NCBI GenBank assembly: GCA_039707655.1 | Contig: CM077665.1 | Span: 448,135,531 to 448,199,530, forward strand | Length of the DNA stretch: 64,000 nucleotides | Direction: 5' to 3' | From: Elymus sibiricus | Taxonomy: Eukaryota; Streptophyta; Magnoliopsida; Poales; Poaceae | Shown here: positions 38,014 through 50,924 of the stretch, piece after piece | Position numbering within the stretch: position 1 is the first letter of the stretch | Layout: the number at the start of each line of letters is the position of its first letter | The notes under the pieces: model-generated | What the model was told of the DNA's origin: nothing | What the model saw: only the letters and a program-made list of their open reading frames with translations | The model's database searches: none | Program-made: the position numbers and the translations under genes

Positions 38014-39372
38014 CAGTTTTTCCCGTAACCCTCTCAACTTTTTAGGACATGCTATGTGGGTGAAATTATGATACCATGCCAATTTTCAACCATTTCAGAG
38101 TTCATTTGCAGTGCTTTTCAATCTCAGGGTCATCTTAGCTCAAAATAAATCATGAAATGCATGAAAAATAGCAAATGAAGTCAGAAAAGGGTTGAAAAGT
38201 GATGACGTGGCTTTGAATGGTGCATATTGAATGCAGAAAAAGTCTTGAGTTAAAATATGTTTAAAAAATGAAATCCCTTTGTAATAGACGGGTTTTCGTG
38301 CGAAACCCTGATACTTCGAAGGAGATTGTCCAGTTTGTACACGAAGTGCATCCAGTTTTTCCCGTAACCCTCTCACCTTTTTAGCACATGCTATGTGGGT
38401 GAAATTATGATACCATGCCAATTTTCAACCATTTTAGAGTTCATTTGCAGTGCTTTTCAGTCTCAGGGTCATCTTAGCTCAAAATAAATCATCAAATGCA
38501 TGAAAAATAGCAAATGAAGTCAGAAAAGGGTTGAAAAGTGATGATGTGGCTTTGAATGGTGCATATTGAATGCAGAAAAAGCCTTGAGTTAAAATATGTT
38601 TAAAAAATGAAATCCCTTTTGTAATAGATGAGTTTTCGTCCGAAACTCTGATACTTCGAAGGAGATTGTCCAGTTTGTACACGAAGTGCATCCAGTTTTT
38701 CCCGTAACCCTCACAACTTTTTAGCACATGCTATGTGGGTGAAATTATGATACCATGCCAATTTTCAACCATTTCAGAGTTCATTTGCAGTGCTTTTCAA
38801 TCTCAGGGTCATCTTAGCTCAAAATAAATCATGAAATGCATGAAAAATAGCAAATGAAGTCAGAAAAGGGTTGAAAAGTGATGATGTGGCTTTTAATGGT
38901 GCATATTGAATGCAGAAAAAGTCTTGAGTTAACATATGTTTAAAAATATGAAATCCCTTTGTAATAGACGGGTTTTCATCTGAAACCCTCATACTTCGAA
39001 GGAGATTGTCCAGTTTGTACAAGAAGTGCATCCTGTTTTTCCCGTAACCCTCTCAACTTTTTAGCACATGCTATGTGGGTGAAATTATGATACCATGCCA
39101 ATTTTCAACCATTTCAGAGATCATTTGCAGTGCTTTTCAATCTCAGGGTTATCTTAGCTCAAAATAAATCATGAAATGCATGAAAAATAGCAAATGAAGT
39201 CAGAAAAGGGTTGAAAAGTGATGACGTGGATTTGAATGGTGCATATTGAATGAAGAAAAAGTCTTGACTTAAAATATGTTCAAAAATATGAAATCCCTTT
39301 GTAATAGACGAGTTTTCGTCCGAAACCCTGATACTTCGAAGGAGATTGTCCAGTTTGTACACGAAGTGCATC
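38014..39372. repeat. HOR-G copy 2, 4-mer (1359 bp)
   Basis: Starts 38014, 38353, 38693 and 39033, same order as copy 1. Its third monomer has gacgggttttcatctg, and its fourth has gtcttgactt near 39261. Relatives of this 4-mer recur at 40734-42432, 44813-46511 and 47531-48888. Confidence 0.92.
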
Positions 39373-42300
39373 CAGTTTTTCCCGTAACCCTCTCAACTTT
39401 TTAGGACATGCTATGTGGGTTAAATTATGATACCATGCCAATTTTCAACCATTTCAGAGTTCATTTGCAGTGCTTTTCAATCTCAGGGTCATCTTAGCTC
39501 AAAATAAATCATGAAATGCATGAAAAATAGCAAATGAAGTCAGAAAAGGGTTGAAAAGTGATGACGTGGATTTGAATGGTGCATATTGAATGAAGAAAAA
39601 GTCTTGAGTTAAAATATGTTCAAAAATATGAAATCCCTTTGTAATAGACGAGTTTTCGTCCGAAACCCTGATACTTCGAAGGAGATTGTCCAGTTTGTAC
39701 ACGAAGTGCATCCAGTTTTTCCCGTAACCCTCTCAACTTTTTAGGACATGCTATGTGGGTGAAATTATGATACCATGCCAATTTTCAACCATTTCAGAGT
39801 TCATTTGCAGTGCTTTTCAATCTCAGGGTCATCTTAGCTCAAAATAAATCATGAAATGCATGAAAAATAGCAAATGAAGTCAGAAAAGGGTTGAAAAGTG
39901 ATGACATGGATTTGAATGGTGCATATTGAATGAAGAAAAATTCTTGAGTTAAAATATGTTCAAAAATATGAAATCCCTTTGTAATAGACGAGTTTTCGTC
40001 CGAAACCCTGATACTTCGAAGGAGATTGTCCAGTTTGTACACGAAGTGCATCCAGTTTTTCCCGTAACCCTCTCAACTTTTTAGGACATGCTATGTGGGT
40101 GAAATTATGATACCATGCCAATTTTCAACAATTTCAGAGTTCATTTGCAGTGCTTTTCAATCTCAGGGTCATCTTAGCTCAAAATAAATCATGAAATGCA
40201 TGAAAAATAGCAAATGAAGTCAGAAAAGGGTTGAAAAGTGATGACGTGGCTTTGAATGGTGCATATTGAATGCAGAAAAAGTCTTGAGTTAAAATATGTT
40301 TAAAAAATATGAAATCCCTTTGTAATAGACGAGTTTTCGTCCGAAACCCTGATACTTCGAAGGAGATTGTCCAGTTTGTACACGAAGTGCATCCAGTTTT
40401 TCCCGTAACCCTCTCAACTTTTTAGGACATGCTATGTGGGTTAAATTATGATACCATGCCAATTTTCAACCATTTCAGAGTTCATTTGCAGTGCTTTTCA
40501 ATCTCAGGGTCATCTTAGCTCAAAATAAATCATGAAATGCATGAAAAATAGCAAATGAAGTCAGAAAAGGGTTGAAAAGTGATGACGTGGATTTGAATGG
40601 TGCATATTGAATGAAGAAAAAGTCTTGAGTTAAAATATGTTCAAAAATATGAAATCCCTTTGTAATAGACGAGTTTTCGTCCGAAACCCTGATACTTCGA
40701 AGGAGATTGTCCAGTTTGTACACGAAGTGCATCCAGTTTTTCCCGTAACCCTCTCAACTTTTTAGGACATGCTATGTGGGTGAAATTATGATACCATGCC
40801 AATTTTCAACCATTTCAGAGTTCATTTGCAGTGCTTTTCAATCTCAGGGTCATCTTAGCTCAAAATAAATCATGAAATGCATGAAAAATAGCAAATGAAG
40901 TCAGAAAAGGGTTGAAAAGTGATGACGTGGCTTTGAATGGTGCATATTGAATGCAGAAAAAGTCTTGAGTTAAAATATGTTTAAAAAATGAAATCCCTTT
41001 GTATTAGACGGGTTTTCGTGCGAAACCCTGATACTTCGAAGGAGATTGTCCAGTTTGTACACGAAGTGCATCCAGTTTTTCCCGTAACCCTCTCACCTTT
41101 TTAGCACATGCTATGTGGGTGAAATTATGATACCATGCCAATTTTCAACCATTTTAGAGTTCATTTGCAGTGCTTTTCAGTCTCAGGGTCATCTTAGCTC
41201 AAAATAAATCATCAAATGCATGAAAAATAGCAAATGAAGTCAGAAAAGGGTTGAAAAGTGATGATGTGGCTTTGAATGGTGCATATTGAATGCAGAAAAA
41301 GCCTTGAGTTAAAATATGTTTAAAAAATGAAATCCCTTTTGTAATAGATGAGTTTTCGTCCGAAACTCTGATACTTCGAAGGAGATTGTCCAGTTTGTAC
41401 ACGAAGTGCATCCAGTTTTTCCCGTAACCCTCACAACTTTTTAGCACATGCTATGTGGGTGAAATTATGATACCATGCCAATTTTCAACCATTTCAGAGT
41501 TCATTTGCAGTGCTTTTCAATCTCAGGGTCATCTTAGCTCAAAATAAATCATGAAATGCATGAAAAATAGCAAATGAAGTCAGAAAAGGGTTGAAAAGTG
41601 ATGATGTGGCTTTTAATGGTGCATATCGAATGCAGAAAAAGTCTTGAGTTAACATATGTTTAAAAATATGAAATCCCTTTGTAATAGACGAGTTTTCGTC
41701 TGAAACCCTCATACTTCGAAGGAGATTGTCCAGTTTGTACAAGAAGTGCATCCTGTTTTTCCCGTAACCCTCTCAACTTTTTAGGACATGCTATGTGGGT
41801 GAAATTATGATACCATGCCAATTTTCAACCATTTCAGAGTTCATTTGCAGTGCTTTTCAATCTCAGGGTCATCTTAGCTCAAAATAAATCATGAAATGCA
41901 TGAAAAATAGCAAATGAAGTCAGAAAAGGGTTGAAAAGTGATGATGTGGCTTTTAATGGTGCATATTGAATGCAGAAAAAGTCTTGAGTTAACATATGTT
42001 TAAAAATATGAAATCCCTTTGTAATAGACGGGTTTTCGTCTGAAACCCTCATACTTCGAAGGAGATTGTCCAGTTTGTACAAGAAGTGCATCCTGTTTTT
42101 CCCGTAACCCTCTCAACTTTTTAGCACATGCTATGTGGGTGAAATTATGATACCATGCCAATTTTCAACCATTTCAGAGATCATTTGCAGTGCTTTTCAA
42201 TCTCAGGGTTATCTTAGCTCAAAATAAATCATGAAATGCATGAAAAATAGCAAATGAAGTCAGAAAAGGGTTGAAAAGTGATGACGTGGATTTGAATGGT

Positions 42301-43451
42301 GCATATTGAATGAAGAAAAAGTCTTGAGTTAAAATATGTTCAAAAATATGAAATCCCTTTGTAATAGACGAGTTTTCGTCCGAAACCCTGATACTTCGAA
42401 GGAGATTGTCCAGTTTGTACACGAAGTGCATCCAGTTTTTCCCGTAACCCTCTCAACTTTTTAGGACATGCTATGTGGGTGAAATTATGATACCATGCCA
42501 ATTTTCAACCATTTCAGAGTTCATTTGCAGTGCTTTTCAATCTCAGGGTCATCTTAGCTCAAAATAAATCAAGAAATGCATGAAAAATAACAAATGAAGT
42601 CAGAAAAGGGTTGAAAAGTGCTGATGTGGCTTTTAATGGTCATATTGAATGCAGAAAAAGTCTTGAGTTAAAATATGTTTAAAAATATGAAATCCCTTTG
42701 TAATAGACTTGTTTTTGTCCGAAACCCTGATACTTCGAAGGAGATTGTCCAGTTTCTACACGAAGTACATCCAGTTTTTCCCGTAACCCTCTCAACTTTT
42801 TAGCACATGCTATGTGGCTGAAATTATGATACCATGACAATTTTCAACCATTCCAGAGTTCATTTGCAGTGCTTTTCAATCTCAGGGTCATCTTAGCTCA
42901 AAATAAATCATCAAATGCATGAAAAATAGCAAATGAAGTCAGAAAAGGGTTGAAAAGTGATGATGTGGCTTTTAATGGTGCATATTGAATGCAGAAAAAG
43001 TCTTGAGTTAAAATATGTTTAAAAATATGAAATCCCTTTGTAATAGACGAGTTTTCGTCCGAAACCCTGATACATCGAAGGAGATTGTCCAGTTTGTACA
43101 CGAAGTGCATCCAGTTTTTCCCGTAACCCTCTCAACTTCTTAGCACATGCTATGTGGGTGAAATTATGATACCATGCCAATTTTCAACCATTCCAGAGTT
43201 CATTTGCAGTGCTATTCAATCTCAGGGTCATCTTAGCTCAAAATAAATCATGAAATGCATGAAAAATAGCAAATGAAGTCAGAAAAGGGTTGAAAAGTGA
43301 TGATGTGGCTCTTAATGGTGCATATTGAATGGAGAAAAAGTCTTGAGTTAAAATATGTTTAAAAATATGAAATCCCTTTGTAATAGACGAGTTTTCGTCC
43401 GAAACCCTGATACTTCGAAGGAGATTGTCCAGTTTGTACACGAAGTGCATC
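39373..43451. repeat. HOR-H copy 1, 12-mer (4079 bp)
   Basis: Twelve monomers (starts 39373, 39713, 40053, 40394, 40734, 41073, 41413, 41753, 42093, 42433, 42772, 43112) are repeated 4079 bp downstream. Shared rare variants include gtgggttaaattatg (39417 and 40438), gtattagacggg (41003), atcaagaaatgc with aataacaaatg and gtgctgatg (42560-42630), and acatcgaagg (43072). Identity begins between 39282 and 39420. The final monomer has private cttaatgg and gaatggagaaa forms. Confidence 0.94.
40053..40393. repeat. Longest monomer type (341 bp)
   Basis: It keeps the six-a run of taaaaaa and also the tatgaaat that is missing in the short class, giving gtttaaaaaatatg and a 341-bp unit. It looks like an intermediate or recombinant between the 340-bp taaaaatatg and 339-bp taaaaaatg classes. 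The HOR-H partner at 44132-44472 is also 341 bp. Confidence 0.8.
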
Positions 43452-46400
43452 CAGTTTTTCCCGTAACCCTCTCAACTTTTTAGGACATGCTATGTGGGTT
43501 AAATTATGATACCATGCCAATTTTCAACCATTTCAGAGTTCATTTGCAGTGCTTTTCAATCTCAGGGTCATCTTAGCTCAAAATAAATCATGAAATGCAT
43601 GAAAAATAGCAAATGAAGTCAGAAAAGGGTTGAAAAGTGATGACGTGGATTTGAATGGTGCATATTGAATGAAGAAAAAGTCTTGAGTTAAAATATGTTC
43701 AAAAATATGAAATCCCTTTGTAATAGACGAGTTTTCGTCCGAAACCCTGATACTTCGAAGGAGATTGTCCAGTTTGTACACGAAGTGCATCCAGTTTTTC
43801 CCGTAACCCTCTCAACTTTTTAGGACATGCTATGTGGGTGAAATTATGATACCATGCCAATTTTCAACCATTTCAGAGTTCATTTGCAGTGCTTTTCAAT
43901 CTCAGGGTCATCTTAGCTCAAAATAAATCATGAAATGCATGAAAAATAGCAAATGAAGTCAGAAAAGGGTTGAAAAGTGATGACGTGGATTTGAATGGTG
44001 CATATTGAATGAAGAAAAAGTCTTGAGTTAAAATATGTTCGAAAATATGAAATCCCTTTGTAATAGACGAGTTTTCGTCCGAAACCCTGATACTTCGAAG
44101 GAGATTGTCCAGTTTGTACACGAAGTGCATCCAGTTTTTCCCGTAACCCTCTCAACTTTTTAGGACATGCTATGTGGGTGAAATTATGATACCATGCCAA
44201 TTTTCAACCATTTCAGAGTTCATTTGCAGTGCTTTTCAATCTCAGGGTCATCTTAGCTCAAAATAAATCATGAAATGCATGAAAAATAGCAAATGAAGTC
44301 AGAAAAGGGTTGAAAAGTGATGACGTGGCTTTGAATGGTGCATATTGAATGCAGAAAAAGTCTTGAGTTAAAATATGTTTAAAAAATATGAAATCCCTTT
44401 GTAATAGACGAGTTTTCGTCCGAAACCCTGATACTTCGAAGGAGATTGTCCAGTTTGTACACGAAGTGCATCCAGTTTTTCCCGTAACCCTCTCAACTTT
44501 TTAGGACATGCTATGTGGGTTAAATTATGATACCATACCAATTTTCAACCATTTCAGAGTTCATTTGCAGTGCTTTTCAATCTCAGGGTCATCTTAGCTC
44601 AAAATAAATCATGAAATGCATGAAAAATAGCAAATGAAGTCAGAAAAGGGTTGAAAAGTGATGACGTGGATTTGAATGGTGCATATTGAATGAAGAAAAA
44701 GTCTTGAGTTAAAATATGTTCAAAAATATGAAATCCCTTTGTAATAGACGAGTTTTCGTCCGAAACCCTGATACTTCGAAGGAGATTGTCCAGTTTGTAC
44801 ACGAAGTGCATCCAGTTTTTCCCGTAACCCTCTCAACTTTTTAGGACATGCTATGTGGGTGAAATTATGATACCATGCCAATTTTCAACCATTTCAGAGT
44901 TCATTTGCAGTGCTTTTCAATCTCAGGGTCATCTTAGCTCAAAATAAATCATGAAATGCATGAAAAATAGCAAATGAAGTCAGAAAAGGGTTGAAAAGTG
45001 ATGACGTGGCTTTGAATGGTGCATATTGAATGCAGAAAAAGTCTTGAGTTAAAATATGTTTAAAAAATGAAATCCCTTTGTATTAGACGGGTTTTCGTGC
45101 GAAACCCTGATACTTCGAAGGAGATTGTCCAGTTTGTACACGAAGTGCATCCAGTTTTTCCCGTAACCCTCTCACCTTTTTAGCACATGCTATGTGGGTG
45201 AAATTATGATACCATGCCAATTTTCAACCATTTTAGAGTTCATTTGCAGTGCTTTTCAGTCTCAGGGTCATCTTAGCTCAAAATAAATCATCAAATGCAT
45301 GAAAAATAGCAAATGAAGTCAGAAAAGGGTTGAAAAGTGATGATGTGGCTTTGAATGGTGCATATTGAATGCAGAAAAAGCCTTGAGTTAAAATATGTTT
45401 AAAAAATGAAATCCCTTTTGTAATAGATGAGTTTTCGTCCGAAACTCTGATACTTCGAAGGAGATTGTCCAGTTTGTACACGAAGTGCATCCAGTTTTTC
45501 CCGTAACCCTCACAACTTTTTAGCACATGCTATGTGGGTGAAATTATGATACCATGCCAATTTTCAACCATTTCAGAGTTCATTTGCAGTGCTTTTCAAT
45601 TTCAGGGTCATCTTAGCTCAAAATAAATCATGAAATGCATGAAAAATAGCAAATGAAGTCAGAAAAGGGTTGAAAAGTGATGATGTGGCTTTTAATGGTG
45701 CATATCGAATGCAGAAAAAGTCTTGAGTTAACATATGTTTAAAAATATGAAATCCCTTTGTAATAGACGAGTTTTCGTCTGAAACCCTCATACTTCGAAG
45801 GAGATTGTCCAGTTTGTACAAGAAGTGCATCCTGTTTTTCCCGTAACCCTCTCAACTTTTTAGGACATGCTATGTGGGTGAAATTATGATACCATGCCAA
45901 TTTTCAACCATTTCAGAGTTCATTTGCAGTGCTTTTCAATCTCAGGGTCATCTTAGCTCAAAATAAATCATGAAATGCATGAAAAATAGCAAATGAAGTC
46001 AGAAAAGGGTTGAAAAGTGATGATGTGGCTTTTAATGGTGCATATTGAATGCAGAAAAAGTCTTGAGTTAACATATGTTTAAAAATATGAAATCCCTTTG
46101 TAATAGACGGGTTTTCGTCTGAAACCCTCATACTTCGAAGGAGATTGTCCAGTTTGTACAAGAAGTGCATCCTGTTTTTCCCGTAACCCTCTCAACTTTT
46201 TAGCACATGCTATGTGGGTGAAATTATGATACCATGCCAATTTTCAACCATTTCAGAGATCATTTGCAGTGCTTTTCAATCTCAGGGTTATCTTAGCTCA
46301 AAATAAATCATGAAATGCATGAAAAATAGCAAATGAAGTCAGAAAAGGGTTGAAAAGTGATGACGTGGATTTGAATGGTGCATATTGAATGAAGAAAAAG

Positions 46401-47530
46401 TCTTGAGTTAAAATATGTTCAAAAATATGAAATCCCTTTGTAATAGACGAGTTTTCGTCCGAAACCCTGATACTTCGAAGGAGATTGTCCAGTTTGTACA
46501 CGAAGTGCATCCAGTTTTTCCCGTAACCCTCTCAACTTTTTAGGACATGCTATGTGGGTGAAATTATGATACCATGCCAATTTTCAACCATTTCAGAGTT
46601 CATTTGCAGTGCTTTTCAATCTCAGGGTCATCTTAGCTCAAAATAAATCAAGAAATGCATGAAAAATAACAAATGAAGTCAGAAAAGGGTTGAAAAGTGC
46701 TGATGTGGCTTTTAATGGTCATATTGAATGCAGAAAAAGTCTTGAGTTAAAATATGTTTAAAAATATGAAATCCCTTTGTAATAGACTTGTTTTTGTCCG
46801 AAACCCTGATACTTCGAAGGAGATTGTCCAGTTTCTACACGAAGTACATCCAGTTTTTCCCGTAACCCTCTCAACTTTTTAGCACATGCTATGTGGCTGA
46901 AATTATGATACCATGACAATTTTCAACCATTCCAGAGTTCATTTGCAGTGCTTTTCAATCTCAGGGTCATCTTAGCTCAAAATAAATCATCAAATGCATG
47001 AAAAATAGCAAATGAAGTCAGAAAAGGGTTGAAAAGTGATGATGTGGCTTTTAATGGTGCATATTGAATGCAGAAAAAGTCTTGAGTTAAAATATGTTTA
47101 AAAATATGAAATCCCTTTGTAATAGACGAGTTTTCGTCCGAAACCCTGATACATCGAAGGAGATTGTCCAGTTTGTACACGAAGTGCATCCAGTTTTTCC
47201 CGTAACCCTCTCAACTTCTTAGCACATGCTATGTGGGTGAAATTATGATACCATGCCAATTTTCAACCATTCCAGAGTTCATTTGCAGTGCTATTCAATC
47301 TCAGGGTCATCTTAGCTCAAAATAAATCATGAAATGCATGAAAAATAGCAAATGAAGTCAGAAAAGGGTTGAAAAGTGATGATGTGGCTTTTAATGGTGC
47401 ATATTGATTGCAGAAAAAGTCTTGAGTTAAAATATGTTTAAAAATATGAAATCCCTTTGTAATAGACGAGTTTTCGTCCGAAACCCTGATACTTCGAAGG
47501 AGATTGTCCAGTTTGTACACGAAGTGCATC
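43452..47530. repeat. HOR-H copy 2, 12-mer (4079 bp)
   Basis: Starts 43452 to 47191 at the same spacing. Before the last monomer I spotted only six differences from copy 1: 39906/43985, 39941/44020, 39962/44041, 40130/44209, 40458/44537 and 41522/45601. The last monomer (47191) diverges, having tattgattgcag, otherwise seen only in the first monomer of each HOR-A copy. Confidence 0.94.
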
Positions 47531-50500
47531 CAGTTTTTCCCGTAACCCTCTCATCTTTTTAGCACATGCTATGTGGGTGAAATTATGATACCATGCCAAT
47601 TTTCAACCATTTCAGAGTTCATTTGCAGTGCTTTTCAATCTCAGGGTTATCTTAGCTCAAAATAAATCATGAAATGCATGAAAAATAGCAAATGAAGTCA
47701 GAAAAGGGTTGAAAAGTGATGAGAGGCTTTGAATGGTGCATATTGAATGCAGAAAAAGTCTTGAGATAAAATATGTTTAAAAAATGAAATCCCTTTGTAA
47801 TAGACGGGTTTTCGTGCGAAACCCTGATACTTCGATGGAGATTGTCCAGTTTGTACACGAAGTGCATCCAGTTTTTCCCGTAACCCTCTCACCTTTTTAG
47901 CACATGCTATGTGGGTGAAATTATGATACCATGCCAATTTTCAACCATTTCAGGGTTCATTTGCAGTGCTTTTCAGTCTCAGGGTCATCTTAGCTCAAAA
48001 TAAATCATCAAATGCATGAAAAATAGCAAATGAAGTCAGAAAAGGGTTGAAAAGTGATGATGTGGCTTTGAATGGTGCATATTGAATGCAGAAAAAGCCT
48101 TGAGTTAAAATATGTTTAAAAAATGAAATCCCTTTTGTAATAGATGAGTTTTCATCCGAAACTCTGATACTTCGAAGGAGATTGTCCAGTTTGTACACGA
48201 AGTGCATCCAGTTTTTCCCGTAACCCTCACAAATTTTTAGCACAGGCTATGTGGGTGAAATTATGATACCATGCCAATTTTCAACCATTTCAGAGTTCAT
48301 TTGCAGTGCTTTTCAATCTCAGGGTCATCTTAGCTCAAAATAAATCATGAAATGCATGAAAAATAGCAAATGAAGTCAGAAAAGGGTTGAAAAGTGATGA
48401 TGTGGCTTTTAATGGTGCATATTGAATGCAGAAAAAGTCTTGAGTTAACATATGTTTAAAAATATGAAATCCCTTTGTAATAGACGAGTTTTCGTCTGAA
48501 ACCCTGATACTTCGAAGGAGATTGTCCAGTTTGTACAAGAAGTGCATCCTGTTTTTCCCGTAACCCTCTCAACTTTTTAGCACATGCTATGTGGGTGAAA
48601 TTATGATACCATGCCAATTTTCAACCATTTCAGAGATCATTTGCAGTGCTTTTCAATCTCAGGGTTATCTTAGCTCAAAATAAATCATGAAATGCATGAA
48701 AAATAGCAAATGAAGTCAGAAAAGGGTTGAAAAGTGATGACGTGGATTTGAATGGTGCATATTGAATGAAGAAAAAGTCTTGAGTTAAAATATGTTCAAA
48801 AATATGAAATCCCTTTGTAATAGACGAGTTTTCGTCCGAAACCCTGATACTTCGAAGGAGATTGTCCAGTTTGTACACGAAGTGCATCCAGTTTTTCCCG
48901 TAACCCTCTCAACTTTTTAGGACATGCTATGTGGGTGAAATTATGATACCATGCCAATTTTCAACCATTTCAGAGTTCATTTGCAGTGCTTTTCAATCTC
49001 AGGGTCATCTTAGCTCAAAATAAATCAAGAAATGCTTGAAAAATAACAAATGAAGTCAGAAAAGGGTTGAAAAGTGATGATGTGGCTTTTAATGGTCATA
49101 TTGAATGCAGAAAAAGTCTTGAGTTAAAATATATTTAAAAATATGAAATCCCTTTGTAATAGACTTGTTTTTGTCCGAAACCCTCATACTTCGAAGGAGA
49201 TTGTCCAGTTTCTACACGAAGTACATCCAGTTTTTCCCGTAACCCTCTCAACTTTTTAGCACATGCTATGTGGCTGAAATTATGATACCATGACAATTTT
49301 CAACCACTCCAGAGTTCATTTGCAGTGCTTTTCAATCTCAGGGTCATCTTAGCTCAAAATAAATCATGAAATGCATGAAAAATAGCAAATGAAGTCAGAA
49401 AAGGGTTGAAAAGTGATGATGTGGCTTTTAATGGTGCATATTGAATGCAGAAAAAGTCTTGAGTTAACATATGTTTAAAAATATGAAATCCCTTTGTAAT
49501 AGACGAGTTTTCGTCTGAAACCCTGATACTTCGAAGGAGATTGTCCAGTTTGTACAAGAAGTGCATCCTGTTTTTCCCGTAACCCTCACAACTTTTTAGC
49601 ACATGCTATGTGGGTGAAATTATGATACCATGCCAATTTTCAACCATTTCAGAGTTCATTTGCAGTGCTTTTCAATCTCAGGGTCATCTTAGCTCAAAAT
49701 AAATCATGAAATGCATGAAAAATAGCAAATGAAGTCAGAAAAGGGTTGAAAAGTGATGATGTGGCTTTTAATGGTGCATATTGAATGCAGAAAAAGTCTT
49801 GAGTTAAAATATGTTTAAAAATATGAAATCCCTTTGTAATAGACGAGTTTTCGTCCGAAACCCTGATACATCGAAGGAGATTGTCCAGTTTGTACACGAA
49901 GTGCATCCAGTTTTTCCCGTAACCCTCTCAACTTCTTAGCACATGCTATGTGGGTGAAATTATGATACCATGCCAATTTTCAACCATTCCAGAGTTCATT
50001 TGCTGTGCTATTCAATCTCAGGGTTATCTTAGCTCAAAATAAATCATGAAATGCATGAAAAATAGCAAATGAAGTCAGAAAAGGGTTGAAAAGTGATGAC
50101 GTGGCTTTGAATGGTGCATATTGAATGCAGAAAAAGTCTTGAGTTAAAATATGTTTAAAAAATGAAATCCCTTTGTAATAGACGGGTTTTCGTGCGAAAC
50201 CCTGATACTTCGAAGGAGATTGACCAGTTTGTACACGAAGTGCATCCAGTTTTTCCCGTAACCCTCTCACCTTTTTAGCACATGCTATGTGGCTGAAATT
50301 ATGATACCATGCCAATTTTCAACCATTTCAGAGTTCATTTGCAGTGCTTTTCAGTCTCAGGGTCATCTTAGCTCAAAATAAACATCAAATGCATGAAAAA
50401 TAGCAAATGAAGTCAGAAAAGGGTTGAAAAGTGATTATGTGGCTTTGAGTGGTGCATATTGAATGCAGAAAAAGTCTTGAGTTAAAATATGTTTAAAAAA

Positions 50501-50924
50501 TGAAATCCCTTTGTAATAGACGGGTTTTCGTGCGAAACCCTGATACTTCGAAGGAGATTGTCCAGTTTGTACACGAAGTGCATCCAGTTTTTCCCGTAAT
50601 CCTCTCACCTTTTTAGCACATGCTATGTGGCTGAAATTATGATACCATGCCAATTTTCAACCATTTCAGAGTTCATTTGCAGTGCTTTTCAGTCTCAGGG
50701 TCATCTTAGCTCAAAATAAATCATCAAATGCATGAAAAATAGCAAATGAAGTCAGAAAAGGGTTGAAAAGTGATTATGTGGCTTTGAGTGGTGCATATTG
50801 AATGCAGAAAAAGTCTTGAGTTAAAATATGTTTAAAAAATGAAATCCCTTTTGTAATAGATGAGTTTTCGTCCGAAACTCTGATACTTCGAAGGAGATTG
50901 TCCAGTTTGTACACGAAGTGCATC
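47531..50924. repeat. Mixed monomers between HOR-H and HOR-I (ten units)
   Basis: Starts 47531, 47869, 48209, 48549, 48889, 49228, 49568, 49908, 50247 and 50585. The first four form a diverged HOR-G-like 4-mer with gatgagaggc, ttgagataaaa and ttcgatggag in the first. The unit at 49228 joins a gtggctg left half to a gttaacatatg right half; that at 49908 joins an aacttcttagc left half to a gacgggttttcgtgcg right half. The pair 50247 and 50585 share gattatgtggctttgagtgg; 50247 also has a one-base loss in aaataaacatc. Confidence 0.85.
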
